DNA from: Deltaproteobacteria bacterium HGW-Deltaproteobacteria-18
GTDB lineage: Bacteria > Desulfobacterota > Desulfovibrionia > Desulfovibrionales > Desulfomicrobiaceae
NCBI GenBank assembly: GCA_002841885.1
Contig: PHBE01000009.1
Coordinates: 124,001-188,000 of the forward strand
Reading direction: 5' to 3'
Length of the DNA: 64,000 nucleotides
The position numbers and the translations under genes are program-made. The notes beneath the pieces are model-generated. The model worked only from the letters and a program-made list of their open reading frames with translations, had not been told where the DNA came from and made no database searches. This document shows positions 44,011-53,459 of the stretch, piece after piece. Position 1 is the stretch's first letter, and each line of letters opens with the position of its first letter.

Positions 44011-44862
44011 TCAATCGAACGCCTGGCTGACAAGCATCTCCACTTTCAGCGCCACTTCCTCGATCACCGGCTGGAAGTCGTTCTCCAAGAGAAAGACGGG
44101 AAGCGTCAGGCGCTTGAGTTCAGCTGTGAACATGGGGTTGAAGTGATACCCCGTCTCGGTGGCCAGATAATCGGCGAGCTTGAGGAGCATGATGGCCGGT
44201 GGCGGAGAGTCGTCGGAAATGGTGCGATGGTGGGCGTATACCGCGAGCTGGACATTTTTCGGAAATTTCCACAATTTGAGCGCCTTGGCGCTCAGGATGG
44301 GGTGGCTGACGCCGAAGAGCTCATCCTCGATCTCAAGGGGCGAACTCCCTCCCGCTTCCCAGAGTTTGGTCATGGTCGTGAATTCTCCCGGCAGGAGCGA
44401 AGCCATGACCACATAGCCGATGTCATGCAGCAGGCCGGCCAGGTAGATGCTGTCCTGTTCCTCCGGGGTCATGGGGAAAAGATGCGGGTAGAACTGGGCC
44501 AGCTTTTTACACAGAAGCGCCGTGCTCAGACTGTGAGTCCAGAATTTGCGTATCGAGAACGAGGGTGGAAAGGCGTTTTTGCGCACCGAGTCCGAGAGGG
44601 TCAAATAGTAGACGATTCCCTTGACCTCGTTTAAGCCCAACCGGACCAGCGCCTTCTGCGGGCTGTTGATTTCCTCCAGCCCCCGGTACAGGGGCGAATT
44701 GGAGATGGCCATGATGCGCGCGCAGAGCACCGGTTCCGCGCTCATGGCTTCGACGATCTCCTGCAGGCGGGTGTTCTGGGCGTTCAGGAGCTGCCACAGC
44801 CTGAGGACCATCGGTTTCAAGGGAGGCAGGTCGCGGTCGCTGAGTTTGTCCAGGTTGATCAT
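44011..44862 (-). CDS. HDOD-domain signalling protein
   Basis: The 283-residue protein is a full HDOD domain: LPPLKPMVLRLWQLLNAQ, VLCARIMAISNSPLYRG, ALVRLGLNEVKGIV and LAGLLHDIGYVVMA, with the C-terminal VQLAVYAHH. HDOD proteins act in bacterial signalling, chemotaxis and motility without clear catalysis. It converges on the degenerate REC/GGDEF gene with a 3-base gap, so the two are neighbours of similar theme. Confidence 0.88.
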   Translation of the reverse strand: MINLDKLSDRDLPPLKPMVLRLWQLLNAQNTRLQEIVEAMSAEPVLCARIMAISNSPLYRGLEEINSPQKALVRLGLNEVKGIVYYLTLSDSVRKNAFPPSFSIRKFWTHSLSTALLCKKLAQFYPHLFPMTPEEQDSIYLAGLLHDIGYVVMASLLPGEFTTMTKLWEAGGSSPLEIEDELFGVSHPILSAKALKLWKFPKNVQLAVYAHHRTISDDSPPPAIMLLKLADYLATETGYHFNPMFTAELKRLTLPVFLLENDFQPVIEEVALKVEMLVSQAFD

Positions 44863-45010
44863 GATGTGGTCTTTGATGGAAAAGGGTTGTTTTACGGCCC
44901 AAGGCCTTGATGTGTGCTTATCCCGGGAGCGCTAGCACAAGCGGATGGAGCAGGGCAATGGGCTGATATTTTGTTTCAGGTTTATGTGTCTGTAATAAAT
45001 GGAGAAATTT

Positions 45011-46654
45011 ATGAAGATAACTTTTCTTGGCGCGGCTCGCACCGTAACCGGCTCGTGTTATGTGCTCGAGTGCGAGAATGCCCGCTTCGCCATCGATTGC
45101 GGCATGCATCAGGGCAACAGGAGCATCGAGGGACGCAACTGGGACGAGAACGGCATGTATCGTCCCGAATCCCTGGATTTCATCCTGCTCACGCATGCGC
45201 ACATCGATCACTCCGGCCTGCTCCCGCGCCTGGTGTCCCAGGGATTCAAGGGCTCGGTCTATACCACGGCCCCGACCAAGGACCTGCTTGGGATCATGCT
45301 CGAGGACAGCGCCCGCATCCAGGAGACCGAAGCGCAGTGGCGCAGCACCAAGAAGCAGCGGGTAGGCGATCCGCCGGTGGAGCCGCTTTACAAGGTGGAG
45401 GATGCCCAGAAAGCCCTCAAGCAGCTCAAGACCCAGGAGTACAATCAGGTTTTTGAGCCGGCCCCGGGCATCCGCGTGATCTTCAACGACGCCGGACATA
45501 TCCTGGGTTCGGCGTTCATCGAGTTGTGGGTCAAGGAAGGGGACGAGGAGACCAAGCTGGTTTTTTCCGGAGATCTCGGGCGTCCGAACCAGCTTCTGGT
45601 CCCCAACCCCCAGACCGTGGAGACGGCCGATTTTCTTTTCCTGGAATCGACCTATGGAGCGCGCAATCACAAGAACGAGACCCAGAGCCGGCAGGAACTG
45701 GCCGAGGCCATCGCCTACAGCTATGAACGCGGGGAAAAGGTCATCATCCCGGCATTTGCCGTGGAACGCACCCAGGAGCTGCTCTACAGTTTGCATCTCC
45801 TGCACGAGGAAGGCCTGCTGCCCGACGACATGCCCGTCTATGTGGACAGCCCTCTGGCCATCAAGGCCACGGAGATTTTCCGGCGTCACTGGGACTACTA
45901 CGACCAGGAGACCAAGGAACTGGTCAGGAACGGCAAGAACCCGCTGGAGCTGCCCAACCTGCGCTTCACGCTGACCCCGGACGAGTCGCGGGCCATCAAC
46001 GTGTCCCAGGAACCGGCCATCGTCATCGCGGGCAGCGGCATGGCCAACGCCGGCCGCATCAAGCACCACCTGCGTCACAACATCTGGAAACCGGGCGCCT
46101 CCATCGTCTTTGTGGGCTTCCAGGCCGAGGGTACGCCGGGCCGCCGCATCGTCGACGGGGCCAAGAGCATCCGGATTCTGGGGGAGGAGCTGTCGGTCAA
46201 GGCCAAGGTTTTCACCATCGGCGGTTTTTCGGGCCACGCCGGACAGACTCAGATTCTGGACTGGCTGTCCCATTTTCGCAGCCCCGAAGTGCAGGTCTAT
46301 CTGGTTCACGGCGAGCATTCGGGACAAAAGGTCCTGGCCGAACTGATCCGGGAGAAATTCAACCTTAACGTACACATTCCCGACTATCTGGACGAATGCC
46401 TGCTCGAAAAGGGCGGCCGCTTCGAGCTGACCGCCCGGCCAACCCTCGCTGCCCCGCGCATCGACTGGGAGTACCTGCTGGAAGAGACCGCCGGAAAGCT
46501 GGCTCAGGTTCAGGACCGGGTCGAATACCTGCAGCGCATGGGTATGACCAGCCAGGTGGAGATTCGCGGCAGCCTGCTGGCCATCAATTCGCGCTTCAGT
46601 TCCATTTTGTCGGAGCTGATGTTTGAGCAGAAACAAAAAACCACGCAGGACTAG
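45011..46654 (+). CDS. beta-CASP metallo-beta-lactamase fold RNA hydrolase
   Basis: The 547-residue enzyme has the MBL motifs LTHAHIDHSGLLPRL (HxHxDH), NDAGHILGSAF and FSGDLGRPNQ, and the beta-CASP motifs FAVERTQELLY, GSGMANAGRIKHHLRHN and SGHAGQTQILDWL with VHGEHSGQ. It resembles YsxH/CPSF73-type RNA exonucleases of bacteria, acting on RNA ends. ATG 45011 follows GGAGAAATTT; an ATG at 44999 is less well placed. rsmD starts 3 bases downstream. Confidence 0.92.
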   Translation: MKITFLGAARTVTGSCYVLECENARFAIDCGMHQGNRSIEGRNWDENGMYRPESLDFILLTHAHIDHSGLLPRLVSQGFKGSVYTTAPTKDLLGIMLEDSARIQETEAQWRSTKKQRVGDPPVEPLYKVEDAQKALKQLKTQEYNQVFEPAPGIRVIFNDAGHILGSAFIELWVKEGDEETKLVFSGDLGRPNQLLVPNPQTVETADFLFLESTYGARNHKNETQSRQELAEAIAYSYERGEKVIIPAFAVERTQELLYSLHLLHEEGLLPDDMPVYVDSPLAIKATEIFRRHWDYYDQETKELVRNGKNPLELPNLRFTLTPDESRAINVSQEPAIVIAGSGMANAGRIKHHLRHNIWKPGASIVFVGFQAEGTPGRRIVDGAKSIRILGEELSVKAKVFTIGGFSGHAGQTQILDWLSHFRSPEVQVYLVHGEHSGQKVLAELIREKFNLNVHIPDYLDECLLEKGGRFELTARPTLAAPRIDWEYLLEETAGKLAQVQDRVEYLQRMGMTSQVEIRGSLLAINSRFSSILSELMFEQKQKTTQD

Positions 46655-46657
46655 GGC

Positions 46658-47215
46658 GTGCGCATCATCGCCGGGGAGTACAGGGGCAGACAGATTCGCA
46701 CCACCGAGGGGCCGGGCTACCGGCCCGCCACGGGCAAGGTGCGTGAGTCCCTGTTCTCCATGCTCGAATCCCTCGGCGTGGACTGGGGAGAGACACGTGT
46801 GGCGGACATTTTTGCGGGCAGCGGCTCACTTGGCATCGAGGCCCTGAGCCGGGGCGCCCAAAGCGCCGTCTTCGTGGAAAAGGCGGTCCAGGCGGCGGCG
46901 CTCATCCGGAGCAATCTGGAGGCGCTTGGCGTGGAGCGGCGGCGCTGCGGGGTGGTCAAGGCAGACGCCCTGCGCTGGCTTGTCGGCGGCCGCGGATCAT
47001 TCGAGCTCGTCTTCATCGATCCGCCATACGGTAAGGACCTGCTGCTGCCCACTCTAGGCCTGCTGCTGGAACACGGAGCGCTCGCGCAGGGCGGGATCGT
47101 GTGCGTCGAGGTGGAGGCGGGGCTCAGGTTCGAGAATCCTCCAAGGCAGGAGCTGCTTTTGCTGCGGGATAAACTTTACGGGCAAACAAGGATTTGCATA
47201 TGGCGCAGAAACTAG
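46658..47215 (+). CDS. rsmD: 16S rRNA (guanine(966)-N(2))-methyltransferase
   Basis: RsmD methylates G966 of 16S rRNA. The 185-residue protein starts at GTG (MRIIAGEYRGRQI), with GKVRESLFSML, the SAM-binding DIFAGSGSLGIEALSRGA and the catalytic FIDPPYGKDLL. It overlaps coaD by 16 bases, a common rsmD-coaD arrangement. Confidence 0.95.
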   Translation: MRIIAGEYRGRQIRTTEGPGYRPATGKVRESLFSMLESLGVDWGETRVADIFAGSGSLGIEALSRGAQSAVFVEKAVQAAALIRSNLEALGVERRRCGVVKADALRWLVGGRGSFELVFIDPPYGKDLLLPTLGLLLEHGALAQGGIVCVEVEAGLRFENPPRQELLLLRDKLYGQTRICIWRRN

Positions 47216-47742
47216 AGCGGGTGGCGGTCTATCCGGGCACCTTCGATCCTTTCACCAACGGGCATCTGAGTCTGGTGCGCAGGGGGCTTGAAGTCTTCGA
47301 CAAGGTCATCGTGGCCGTGGCCAAGGATTCGGGCAAGAATCCTCTTTTTACCCTCGATGAGCGGGTGGAGATGATCCGCGAGGTTTTTCGCGGCCAGTTG
47401 CGTGTCGAGGTGGAGGGTTTTTCCGGGCTCCTGGTCGAGTACGTGCCAAGCAAGGGCGCCAACACCATCCTGCGCGGACTTCGAGCGGTCTCGGATTTCG
47501 AATACGAATTCCAGATGGCCCTCATGAATCGAAAACTCAAGCCCAGCATCCACACCGTCTTCATGATGACGGATTACCGCTGGCTTTACATCAGTTCGAC
47601 CATCATCAAGGATGTGGCCAGGCTCGGCGGAGTCGTCGAGGGACTGGTGCCCGAAAGCATCCTCGCCCGGGTGGTCGCGCGCATGAATGAAAAACGAAAC
47701 GCCATGGCACTGCCTGATTCCGGAGAACCGCAGCGGACATGA
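47200..47742 (+). CDS. coaD: pantetheine-phosphate adenylyltransferase
   Basis: CoaD adenylates 4'-phosphopantetheine in coenzyme A synthesis. The 180-residue enzyme has AVYPGTFDPFTNGHLSLVRR (T/HxGH nucleotidyltransferase motif), LRGLRAVSDFEYEFQMALMN and YISSTIIKDVARLGG. ATG 47200 gives the normal start; the last 21 residues form a longer tail than usual. It overlaps rsmD upstream and miaA downstream (ATGA). Confidence 0.96.
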   Translation: MAQKLERVAVYPGTFDPFTNGHLSLVRRGLEVFDKVIVAVAKDSGKNPLFTLDERVEMIREVFRGQLRVEVEGFSGLLVEYVPSKGANTILRGLRAVSDFEYEFQMALMNRKLKPSIHTVFMMTDYRWLYISSTIIKDVARLGGVVEGLVPESILARVVARMNEKRNAMALPDSGEPQRT

Positions 47743-48668
47743 CGGACATTTCGCTTCTTTGTCTGGTCGGGGCCACGGGCACGGGCAAGACCGCCGCAGC
47801 CCTGGCCTTGGCCCGGGCGCTTGGCGGCGCAGTGGTCAACTTCGATTCCCGGCAGGTTTATGCCGGGCTTGGAGTGGTTACGGCCCAGCCCACGGCAGAG
47901 GAACGGGCCGTCTGCCCGCATGCCCTGTACGGTTACCTGCCCATAAGCACTCCCGTCCGCGCCGGAGCCTTTGCCGTTGAGATCATGGACCAGGCAAGAG
48001 CCTACCGGGACCAGGGGCTGGCGCCCATTCTTGTCGGAGGGACCGGCCTTTACCTGAAAAGTCTTGTCGACGGCCTGGCTCCCATTCCAGACATCGATCC
48101 GCGTATCCGCGAGGACGTGGTCGGCGAGTGCCGGGCCCATGGTTCGCAGATACTGCACGGCCGTTTGCAGCTTCTGGATCCGGACTATGCCGCCAAAATT
48201 CATCCCAACGACCCTCAGCGCATCTGTCGCGCCCTGGAAGTCATTGCCGCCACCGGGCGGACCCTGACCTGGTGGCACGCCCAAACCTCCCGGCCAGCGG
48301 GCTTGCGGGTGCTCAAAATCGGGATTTCCGCCGATCTGAACTCCCTGACGCCGCGCCTGGCCCGGCGCATCGACCTGATGCTCGAGGCGGGTGCCCGGGA
48401 GGAGGTGCGGCTGGCCTACGAGCGGTGCCCAAATCGAGCGGCACCGGGCTTTTCCGGCATCGGCTGCCCGGAGCTGCTGGCGGTCCTGCTTGACGGTCTG
48501 AGTCTTGATCAGGCCCGCCGTGACTGGCTGCGCAGCACCCGGGCCTATGCCAAGCGCCAGCTTACCTGGTTCAACAAGGATAGCGAGATTTTCTGGCACC
48601 ACTCCGAAGATGTGGAAGGCATCGTGGCCCGGGCCGCCCGGTTCCTGGATTCTGCTTGCGCCTCTTGA
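47739..48668 (+). CDS. miaA: tRNA dimethylallyltransferase
   Basis: MiaA adds a dimethylallyl group to A37 of tRNAs reading UNN codons. The 309-residue enzyme has the P-loop VGATGTGKTAAALALA, NFDSRQVYAGLGVVTAQPT, LVGGTGLYLKSLVDGLA and the later FSGIGCPELLAV and RAYAKRQLTWF, all diagnostic. It is coupled to coaD by a 4-base overlap. Confidence 0.96.
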   Translation: MTDISLLCLVGATGTGKTAAALALARALGGAVVNFDSRQVYAGLGVVTAQPTAEERAVCPHALYGYLPISTPVRAGAFAVEIMDQARAYRDQGLAPILVGGTGLYLKSLVDGLAPIPDIDPRIREDVVGECRAHGSQILHGRLQLLDPDYAAKIHPNDPQRICRALEVIAATGRTLTWWHAQTSRPAGLRVLKIGISADLNSLTPRLARRIDLMLEAGAREEVRLAYERCPNRAAPGFSGIGCPELLAVLLDGLSLDQARRDWLRSTRAYAKRQLTWFNKDSEIFWHHSEDVEGIVARAARFLDSACAS

Positions 48669-48737
48669 GCCTTTTCGTGTCGAGGTTGCGGCCCACCGGG
48701 GCTCGCTGTAGTATTTACGTCTGAAGGAGAACCCCCC

Positions 48738-49613
48738 ATGCTCAGATGCGTGTTTTGTTTGATGCTGATTCTGTCCGGCGTCCAGCCTGCCGTTGCGGAT
48801 CAGCGGGTGATCGTGCCCGCGGACGGAGGCAAAGGCCAGGCTCCGTTCGTGGAAAGAGCGTTCGATGCGGCCCTGGCACAGGAGATCGAGGCCATTCTCG
48901 GGACGCAGCTTGCGCAGTCGCGCATGGATGTGCTCATGGGCATTCTCTCCAAGGAGCGGGATGCGCTCATCCTGGGCTACAGCGAGGTGGCGACTACCGG
49001 CGATGCCGATGTCAATGCCACGGACGCCTCGCGCACGCTGGCGGTACGCATTCACGGCCCTGGTCTCAAAACCCGGCTGCGCGACCTCGGCGTCTTGTTC
49101 ACGGCCCGGGATCAGTGGCCCTATGTGTTGCGACTGACTGGAGTGGAGCCTTCCCGTACCAAGGGACTTGGTGCGTTGCAGGAGCTTTCCGGCCTGAAAC
49201 CCACCGTGAACCAGGACCCGGCCGTGCCTGTCCTTGAGCTTTCCCAGATGGGCGCCTGGACCGGGGTTTTGACTCTGGGCGAATGGAAATCCTTCCACAC
49301 GGCCAAGACCCTGGACGAGGTCTGGTTTGCGGTGTGGAAAGATTTCTTTTCCCGTCCCGGGCTTGCGGTTCAGGGCGAGTCGGGTCTGCTGGTCCGTGTT
49401 TCGGGCTGGCTGTCCAGCATGGGCCCCATGGAGTTCGACAGGCTCATGGACTCATGGAGCGGGGAAATCCAGCAAAAGACCCTGGTGGGCGTGGAAATGG
49501 ACGGGGCTGGCATGGTCGGTGTCTGGCGTATTCAGACACGGTCCAGGGATGCCTTGGCGAGGCGTCTGGGGGATGCTGCCAAGACTCAGGGCCTGACCGT
49601 GGAGGTCAGATAG
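48738..49613 (+). CDS. DUF2066-like periplasmic protein
   Basis: The 291-residue protein has a signal peptide (MLRCVFCLMLILSGVQPAVA). Its overall alpha+beta pattern resembles DUF2066 proteins: FDAALAQEIEAILG, YSEVATTGDADVNATDASR and LAVRIHGPGLKTRLRDLGV. Function is unknown. AAGGAGA precedes ATG 48738. A strong bidirectional terminator follows, shared with tatA. Confidence 0.6.
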   Translation: MLRCVFCLMLILSGVQPAVADQRVIVPADGGKGQAPFVERAFDAALAQEIEAILGTQLAQSRMDVLMGILSKERDALILGYSEVATTGDADVNATDASRTLAVRIHGPGLKTRLRDLGVLFTARDQWPYVLRLTGVEPSRTKGLGALQELSGLKPTVNQDPAVPVLELSQMGAWTGVLTLGEWKSFHTAKTLDEVWFAVWKDFFSRPGLAVQGESGLLVRVSGWLSSMGPMEFDRLMDSWSGEIQQKTLVGVEMDGAGMVGVWRIQTRSRDALARRLGDAAKTQGLTVEVR

Positions 49614-49620
49614 GGTGAAC

Positions 49621-49649
49621 AAAAAATCCCGGTTGGGCCGGGATTTTTT
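49621..49649. terminator. bidirectional rho-independent terminator
   Basis: AAAAAATCCCGG (49621-49632) pairs perfectly with CCGGGATTTTTT (49638-49649) around a 5-base loop. It works for the plus-strand gene ending at 49613 and for tatA ending at 49668 on the minus strand. Confidence 0.9.
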
Positions 49650-49667
49650 GTGGAAAACTGGGTAAGT

Positions 49668-49865
49668 TCATTCTTTCTTGTCGGATGCGTCCTTGGAATC
49701 GGATTTGGGTGTGACGTCGATTTCTTCAGGTTCGCCGGTGGCTTTCTTGAAGTTTTTTATGGCGCGGCCCATACCTGAACCGATTTCAGGCAACTTGTTG
49801 GCCCCGAAAATGACCAGGACGATGACCAGTATTATTAGAAGCTCAGGGATACCAATGCCAAACAT
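49668..49865 (-). CDS. tatA: twin-arginine translocase subunit TatA/E
   Basis: The 65-residue protein has the TatA membrane helix ([20 protein letters not shown]), the hinge [19 protein letters not shown] and an acidic tail. TatA forms the pore for folded proteins with twin-arginine signals. It is alone; tatBC are not in the window. Confidence 0.95.
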   Translation of the reverse strand: MFGIGIPELLIILVIVLVIFGANKLPEIGSGMGRAIKNFKKATGEPEEIDVTPKSDSKDASDKKE

Positions 49866-50031
49866 GTATGCCTCCTCGGGAATGATTGGGCCTCATATAC
49901 ACATAGCGTTCCGGACAGGTCAACTCTTCCTTGCGGAAGAAAAACCTTGGTTTCCGAAGGGATGGAATGTATTTGTCAAATAGCCGTCCCCTGATTTCAG
50001 GTGCCTGGGCCTGTCGTCGCGCAGGACTGGC

Positions 50032-50406
50032 ATGAGCCGGGTACTGCGTATGCCCGGGGACGCCTGCCGCTTTTGGGTCGCCGGCTACTGCATGTACGAA
50101 GAGTCCGTGAATCCGGGATTGCGCGCCGAATTTTCCTGCACGGTGCTGCGAACCCTCGAAGGCCGTTTCGACGAGTTTGTGGTGCGGGGTGAAATTTTGG
50201 GCCTGACCTCCGAGGAAGCTGGACAAATTTGGGAACATCGCATGTCCCAAGCCTTGAACATTGACTGGGACTGTGCAAATTTCAATGCCCTGCAGGATGA
50301 TGCCGGGGATGTTCTTTGCAGACATTTCATGGAAGGAGTCTGCGTGTTGCGTCTGCCCCATTGCCTGGGACGTTGCCGTCGTCACGAGCTTCCCGATGAC
50401 AAATGA
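50032..50406 (+). CDS. Cys-rich hypothetical protein with CCCH-like repeats
   Basis: The 124-residue protein carries two similar motifs: CRFWVAGYC (Cys 12-x7-Cys 20) and CRHFMEGVC (Cys 96-x7-Cys 104), the latter continuing LRLPHCLGRCRRH (Cys 111, Cys 115, His 118). This resembles the C-x7-C-x5-C-x3-H start of CCCH zinc fingers but is not exact. I recognise no family. It precedes another uncharacterised gene by 22 bases. An upstream in-frame extension is not needed. Confidence 0.6.
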   Translation: MSRVLRMPGDACRFWVAGYCMYEESVNPGLRAEFSCTVLRTLEGRFDEFVVRGEILGLTSEEAGQIWEHRMSQALNIDWDCANFNALQDDAGDVLCRHFMEGVCVLRLPHCLGRCRRHELPDDK

Positions 50407-50428
50407 TTGCAAGTAAGGAGAGAGACAG

Positions 50429-51184
50429 ATGAGCGATATGGTGGTGCATTTTCCCTGGCTGCATCCGAAACTGGGTCGCGGCCCCCTTCCGGACGGCGTT
50501 GTTTTTCTCGATCCGGGCGTGGACATGGTCACGGATCAGCCCCGCTGGCGTTCGGCCGATCTGCCGTTGGCTCCCGCCGAGGTGCGAAGCATGCTCAGGA
50601 GCTACATGGAATTCGGCGAACGTTTCCCCAAGTCCTCGGACATGCAGGCCTATCAGGCTGCGGGACTCGATAATTTCTACACCGACACGACAATGGACAT
50701 CAAGTCGCAGCTGACCGGGATGGAAGCTCCCAAGGAGCCCAGTCTCACGGATTTGCGGCGTCAAGCCCAGCTCCTGCTGGCCATGGCTCTGTATCGCGAG
50801 GAGCAGTTTGTGGCCATTGGCGAGCAGGAAGGCCGTTTTGAAGCCGCTCGGGACGGTTTTGCCGCAGTTCTCGGTCTGGACGACGAGGAAAGCTTTACAC
50901 AGCCCGGCGTCCCGGACGAGGCCCTTTTTCCGAGGGCCTGCGTTGAGCTGCCGTGGAAAAATCTTCTGTCTTCATTGCTCCTGTTTCTGCCCCTGGGAAC
51001 CCGACTCTTCATTTCCGACGACGATGTGGTGCGCGAGCTTGTGTCCATGGACCTGGATTTTTCGCCCTGCGCGGACATGCCGGACGGACTGGTCTGCTGC
51101 GCACTTGACGCCGAAGCGGCGGAACGCGTCTGCGGTCGCAGGGTCGATTTGCCCGAGCCTGTCATCCTTATGACCCGCGCCTAG
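50429..51184 (+). CDS. hypothetical protein, 251 residues
   Basis: Starts at ATG 50429 after GGAGAGAG. The acidic soluble product has no motif I recognise. It includes VVHFPWLHPKLGRGPLPDGV at the start, a helical LTDLRRQAQLLLAMALYREE and an end with CADMPDGLVCCALDAEAAER. It follows the Cys-rich gene and precedes an XRE-cupin regulator, all on the plus strand. No signal peptide or membrane segment is seen. Confidence 0.75.
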   Translation: MSDMVVHFPWLHPKLGRGPLPDGVVFLDPGVDMVTDQPRWRSADLPLAPAEVRSMLRSYMEFGERFPKSSDMQAYQAAGLDNFYTDTTMDIKSQLTGMEAPKEPSLTDLRRQAQLLLAMALYREEQFVAIGEQEGRFEAARDGFAAVLGLDDEESFTQPGVPDEALFPRACVELPWKNLLSSLLLFLPLGTRLFISDDDVVRELVSMDLDFSPCADMPDGLVCCALDAEAAERVCGRRVDLPEPVILMTRA

Positions 51185-51209
51185 AACCTTTAACCAGCGA
51201 GAACGGTTT

Positions 51210-51779
51210 ATGAGCAAAGAGCAACTCGGCAAGCGTATCAAACGATTCCGGGAAATGAATGAGATCAGTCTTGAAGAACTGGCTCAGCGCACGGGTTTGG
51301 AAATTGCGTTCCTCAAATCCCTGGAAGACGATTCCGTCTATCCGTCTCTTGGGCCTCTGCTCAAGGTTGCGCGTGGCCTTGGCGTGCGCATGGGCACTTT
51401 CCTCGATGACGAGTTGGGGCAGGACCCGCTCATTGTGCGTCTGGGGGAACGGGAAGAGGGCCTGAGCATGCTTGGCGGCAAGGGCTGTTCCGTGGACATG
51501 AAGTTCTATTCCCTGGGCAAGGGCAAGACCGATCGGCACATGGAGCCATTTTTTGTCGAGCTCATGCCCGCCGCCTGCGACGAGACAAAACTGTCCAGTC
51601 ACGAAGGCGAGGAGTTTATCGTCGTACACGAAGGTTCCATCGAGATAACCTACGGAAAGGACGTGCTGACTCTCGGCAAGGGGGATTCCATATATCTCAA
51701 TTCCATTGTTCCGCATCATGTGGCGGCTGGCGGGAATGCTCCGGCCTCCATCTATGCGGTGCTCTATTTTCCGGAATAG
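51210..51779 (+). CDS. XRE-family regulator with C-terminal cupin domain
   Basis: The 189-residue protein has an N-terminal helix-turn-helix ([35 protein letters not shown]-like [20 protein letters not shown]) and a C-terminal cupin_2 domain ([37 protein letters not shown]). Such regulators often sense a small metabolite and control neighbouring genes. The acyl-CoA ligase 25 bases downstream is the likely target. Confidence 0.92.
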   Translation: MSKEQLGKRIKRFREMNEISLEELAQRTGLEIAFLKSLEDDSVYPSLGPLLKVARGLGVRMGTFLDDELGQDPLIVRLGEREEGLSMLGGKGCSVDMKFYSLGKGKTDRHMEPFFVELMPAACDETKLSSHEGEEFIVVHEGSIEITYGKDVLTLGKGDSIYLNSIVPHHVAAGGNAPASIYAVLYFPE

Positions 51780-51804
51780 TCCGGTGTCATCCAAAGGGGG
51801 AGTC

Positions 51805-53457
51805 ATGGACAAGCCTGCGTTGCGAGAAATTACCCTGGGGCAGATGCTTGATGAAGCCATCATGCAGCACCCTGACAACGAAGCCGTGATTTACGTGGAC
51901 CGGAATTTTCGGATGACCTACCGGGAATTCGGGGAATTGGTCGACAATCTGGCCAAGGGCCTCATGGCCATGGGTGTGCAGAAAGGCGAGAAGATGGCCA
52001 TCTGGGCCACCAACGTGCCGTACTGGGTCGCTTTTCAGTTCGCCACGGCCAAGATCGGGGCTGTCTTGCTGACGGTCAACACCTTCTACAAGACGGCCGA
52101 GCTGGAATATCTGCTCAAGCAGTCCGAGTGCGAGAACCTGCTTTTGATCGATTCTTTCAGGGATACGGACTACGTGCAAACCGCGTACGATCTGGTCCCG
52201 GAGCTCAAAACCCAGGAACGGGGCTATCTGCGCAGCGAAAAATTCCCGGATTTGAAGCGGGTGTTCTTTCTGGGGCAGGAGAAGCACCGAGGCATGTACT
52301 CCATGCCCGAGCTGCTGGCGCTGAGCCGTGTGACCTCCGAAGAGGATTACAAAGCCCGGCAGGCCTCCCTCGATCCCCACGACGTGGTCAACATGCAGTA
52401 CACGTCGGGCACCACCGGATTTCCCAAGGGCGTCATGTTGACGCATTACAACATCGGCAACAACGGCTTCTGGATCGGTGAAAACCAGAAATTCACCCAC
52501 CAGGATCGGGTCTGTCTGCCTGTTCCGCTCTTTCACTGCTTCGGCTGCGTGCTGGGCGTACTGGCTGCGGTCAGCCACGCGGCCACCCTTGTCATCCTCG
52601 AAGGGTTCAATCCGCTCATGGTTCTGGCCGCCGTCGAGGAAGAGAAGTGCACCGCCCTTTACGGCGTGCCCACCATGTTCATCAGCGTGCTCGAGCACCG
52701 CTCCTTTTCGCGCTACGATCTTTCCTCCCTGCGCACGGGGATCATGGCAGGTTCGCCCTGCCCCGTGCCGGTCATGGAAAAGGTCATGGATATCATGAAT
52801 ATGAAGGAAATCACGATCTGCTACGGCCTGACCGAGACCTCTCCGGTCATGACCCAGACCCGGGTCAACGATTCCATCGAGCAGCGCACGCGCACCGTGG
52901 GCCGGGCCATGCCCGAGGTCGAAGTGCGCGTCGTCGACCCCGAAACGGGCGAGCCTGTTGCCGCGGGCGTGCAGGGCGAAGTCTGTTGCCGGGGCTACAA
53001 TGTCATGAAGGGCTACTACAACAACCCCGACGCCACGGCCCAAGCCATCGACCCCGACGGCTGGATGCATTCCGGAGACCTCGGCACCATGGACGAGGAT
53101 GGCTATCTGAGCATCACCGGCCGCCTGAAGGACATGATCATTCGCGGTGGCGAGAACGTCTACCCGCGTGAGATCGAGGAATTCCTCTATCGCATGGAGG
53201 GCATCAAAGACGTGCAGGTCGTCGGCGTGCCCAGTCGCAAATACGGCGAGGAAGTGGGGGCGTTCGTCATCCTGAAGGAAGGCTTCGACTATGCCACCGA
53301 GGATATCCGAGACTTCTGCCGTGGCCAGATCTCGCGCTACAAGATCCCCAAGTACGTCGTATTCCTGGATGAATATCCCATGACGGCGAGCGGCAAGATC
53401 CAGAAGTTCAAGCTGCGCGACCTGGCCGGGCAGTATTTTCCGGAGGCCATGCAATAG
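51805..53457 (+). CDS. AMP-dependent acyl-CoA synthetase
   Basis: The 550-residue enzyme activates a carboxylic acid to acyl-CoA via acyl-AMP. Motifs present are [20 protein letters not shown] (P-loop-like), [32 protein letters not shown] and [16 protein letters not shown], with the C-terminal Lys in [13 protein letters not shown]. It resembles medium or long-chain fatty acid ligases; chain length cannot be set. AAAGGGGG precedes ATG 51805. It is likely controlled by the XRE-cupin regulator upstream. Confidence 0.94.
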   Translation: MDKPALREITLGQMLDEAIMQHPDNEAVIYVDRNFRMTYREFGELVDNLAKGLMAMGVQKGEKMAIWATNVPYWVAFQFATAKIGAVLLTVNTFYKTAELEYLLKQSECENLLLIDSFRDTDYVQTAYDLVPELKTQERGYLRSEKFPDLKRVFFLGQEKHRGMYSMPELLALSRVTSEEDYKARQASLDPHDVVNMQYTSGTTGFPKGVMLTHYNIGNNGFWIGENQKFTHQDRVCLPVPLFHCFGCVLGVLAAVSHAATLVILEGFNPLMVLAAVEEEKCTALYGVPTMFISVLEHRSFSRYDLSSLRTGIMAGSPCPVPVMEKVMDIMNMKEITICYGLTETSPVMTQTRVNDSIEQRTRTVGRAMPEVEVRVVDPETGEPVAAGVQGEVCCRGYNVMKGYYNNPDATAQAIDPDGWMHSGDLGTMDEDGYLSITGRLKDMIIRGGENVYPREIEEFLYRMEGIKDVQVVGVPSRKYGEEVGAFVILKEGFDYATEDIRDFCRGQISRYKIPKYVVFLDEYPMTASGKIQKFKLRDLAGQYFPEAMQ

Positions 53458-53459
53458 AC

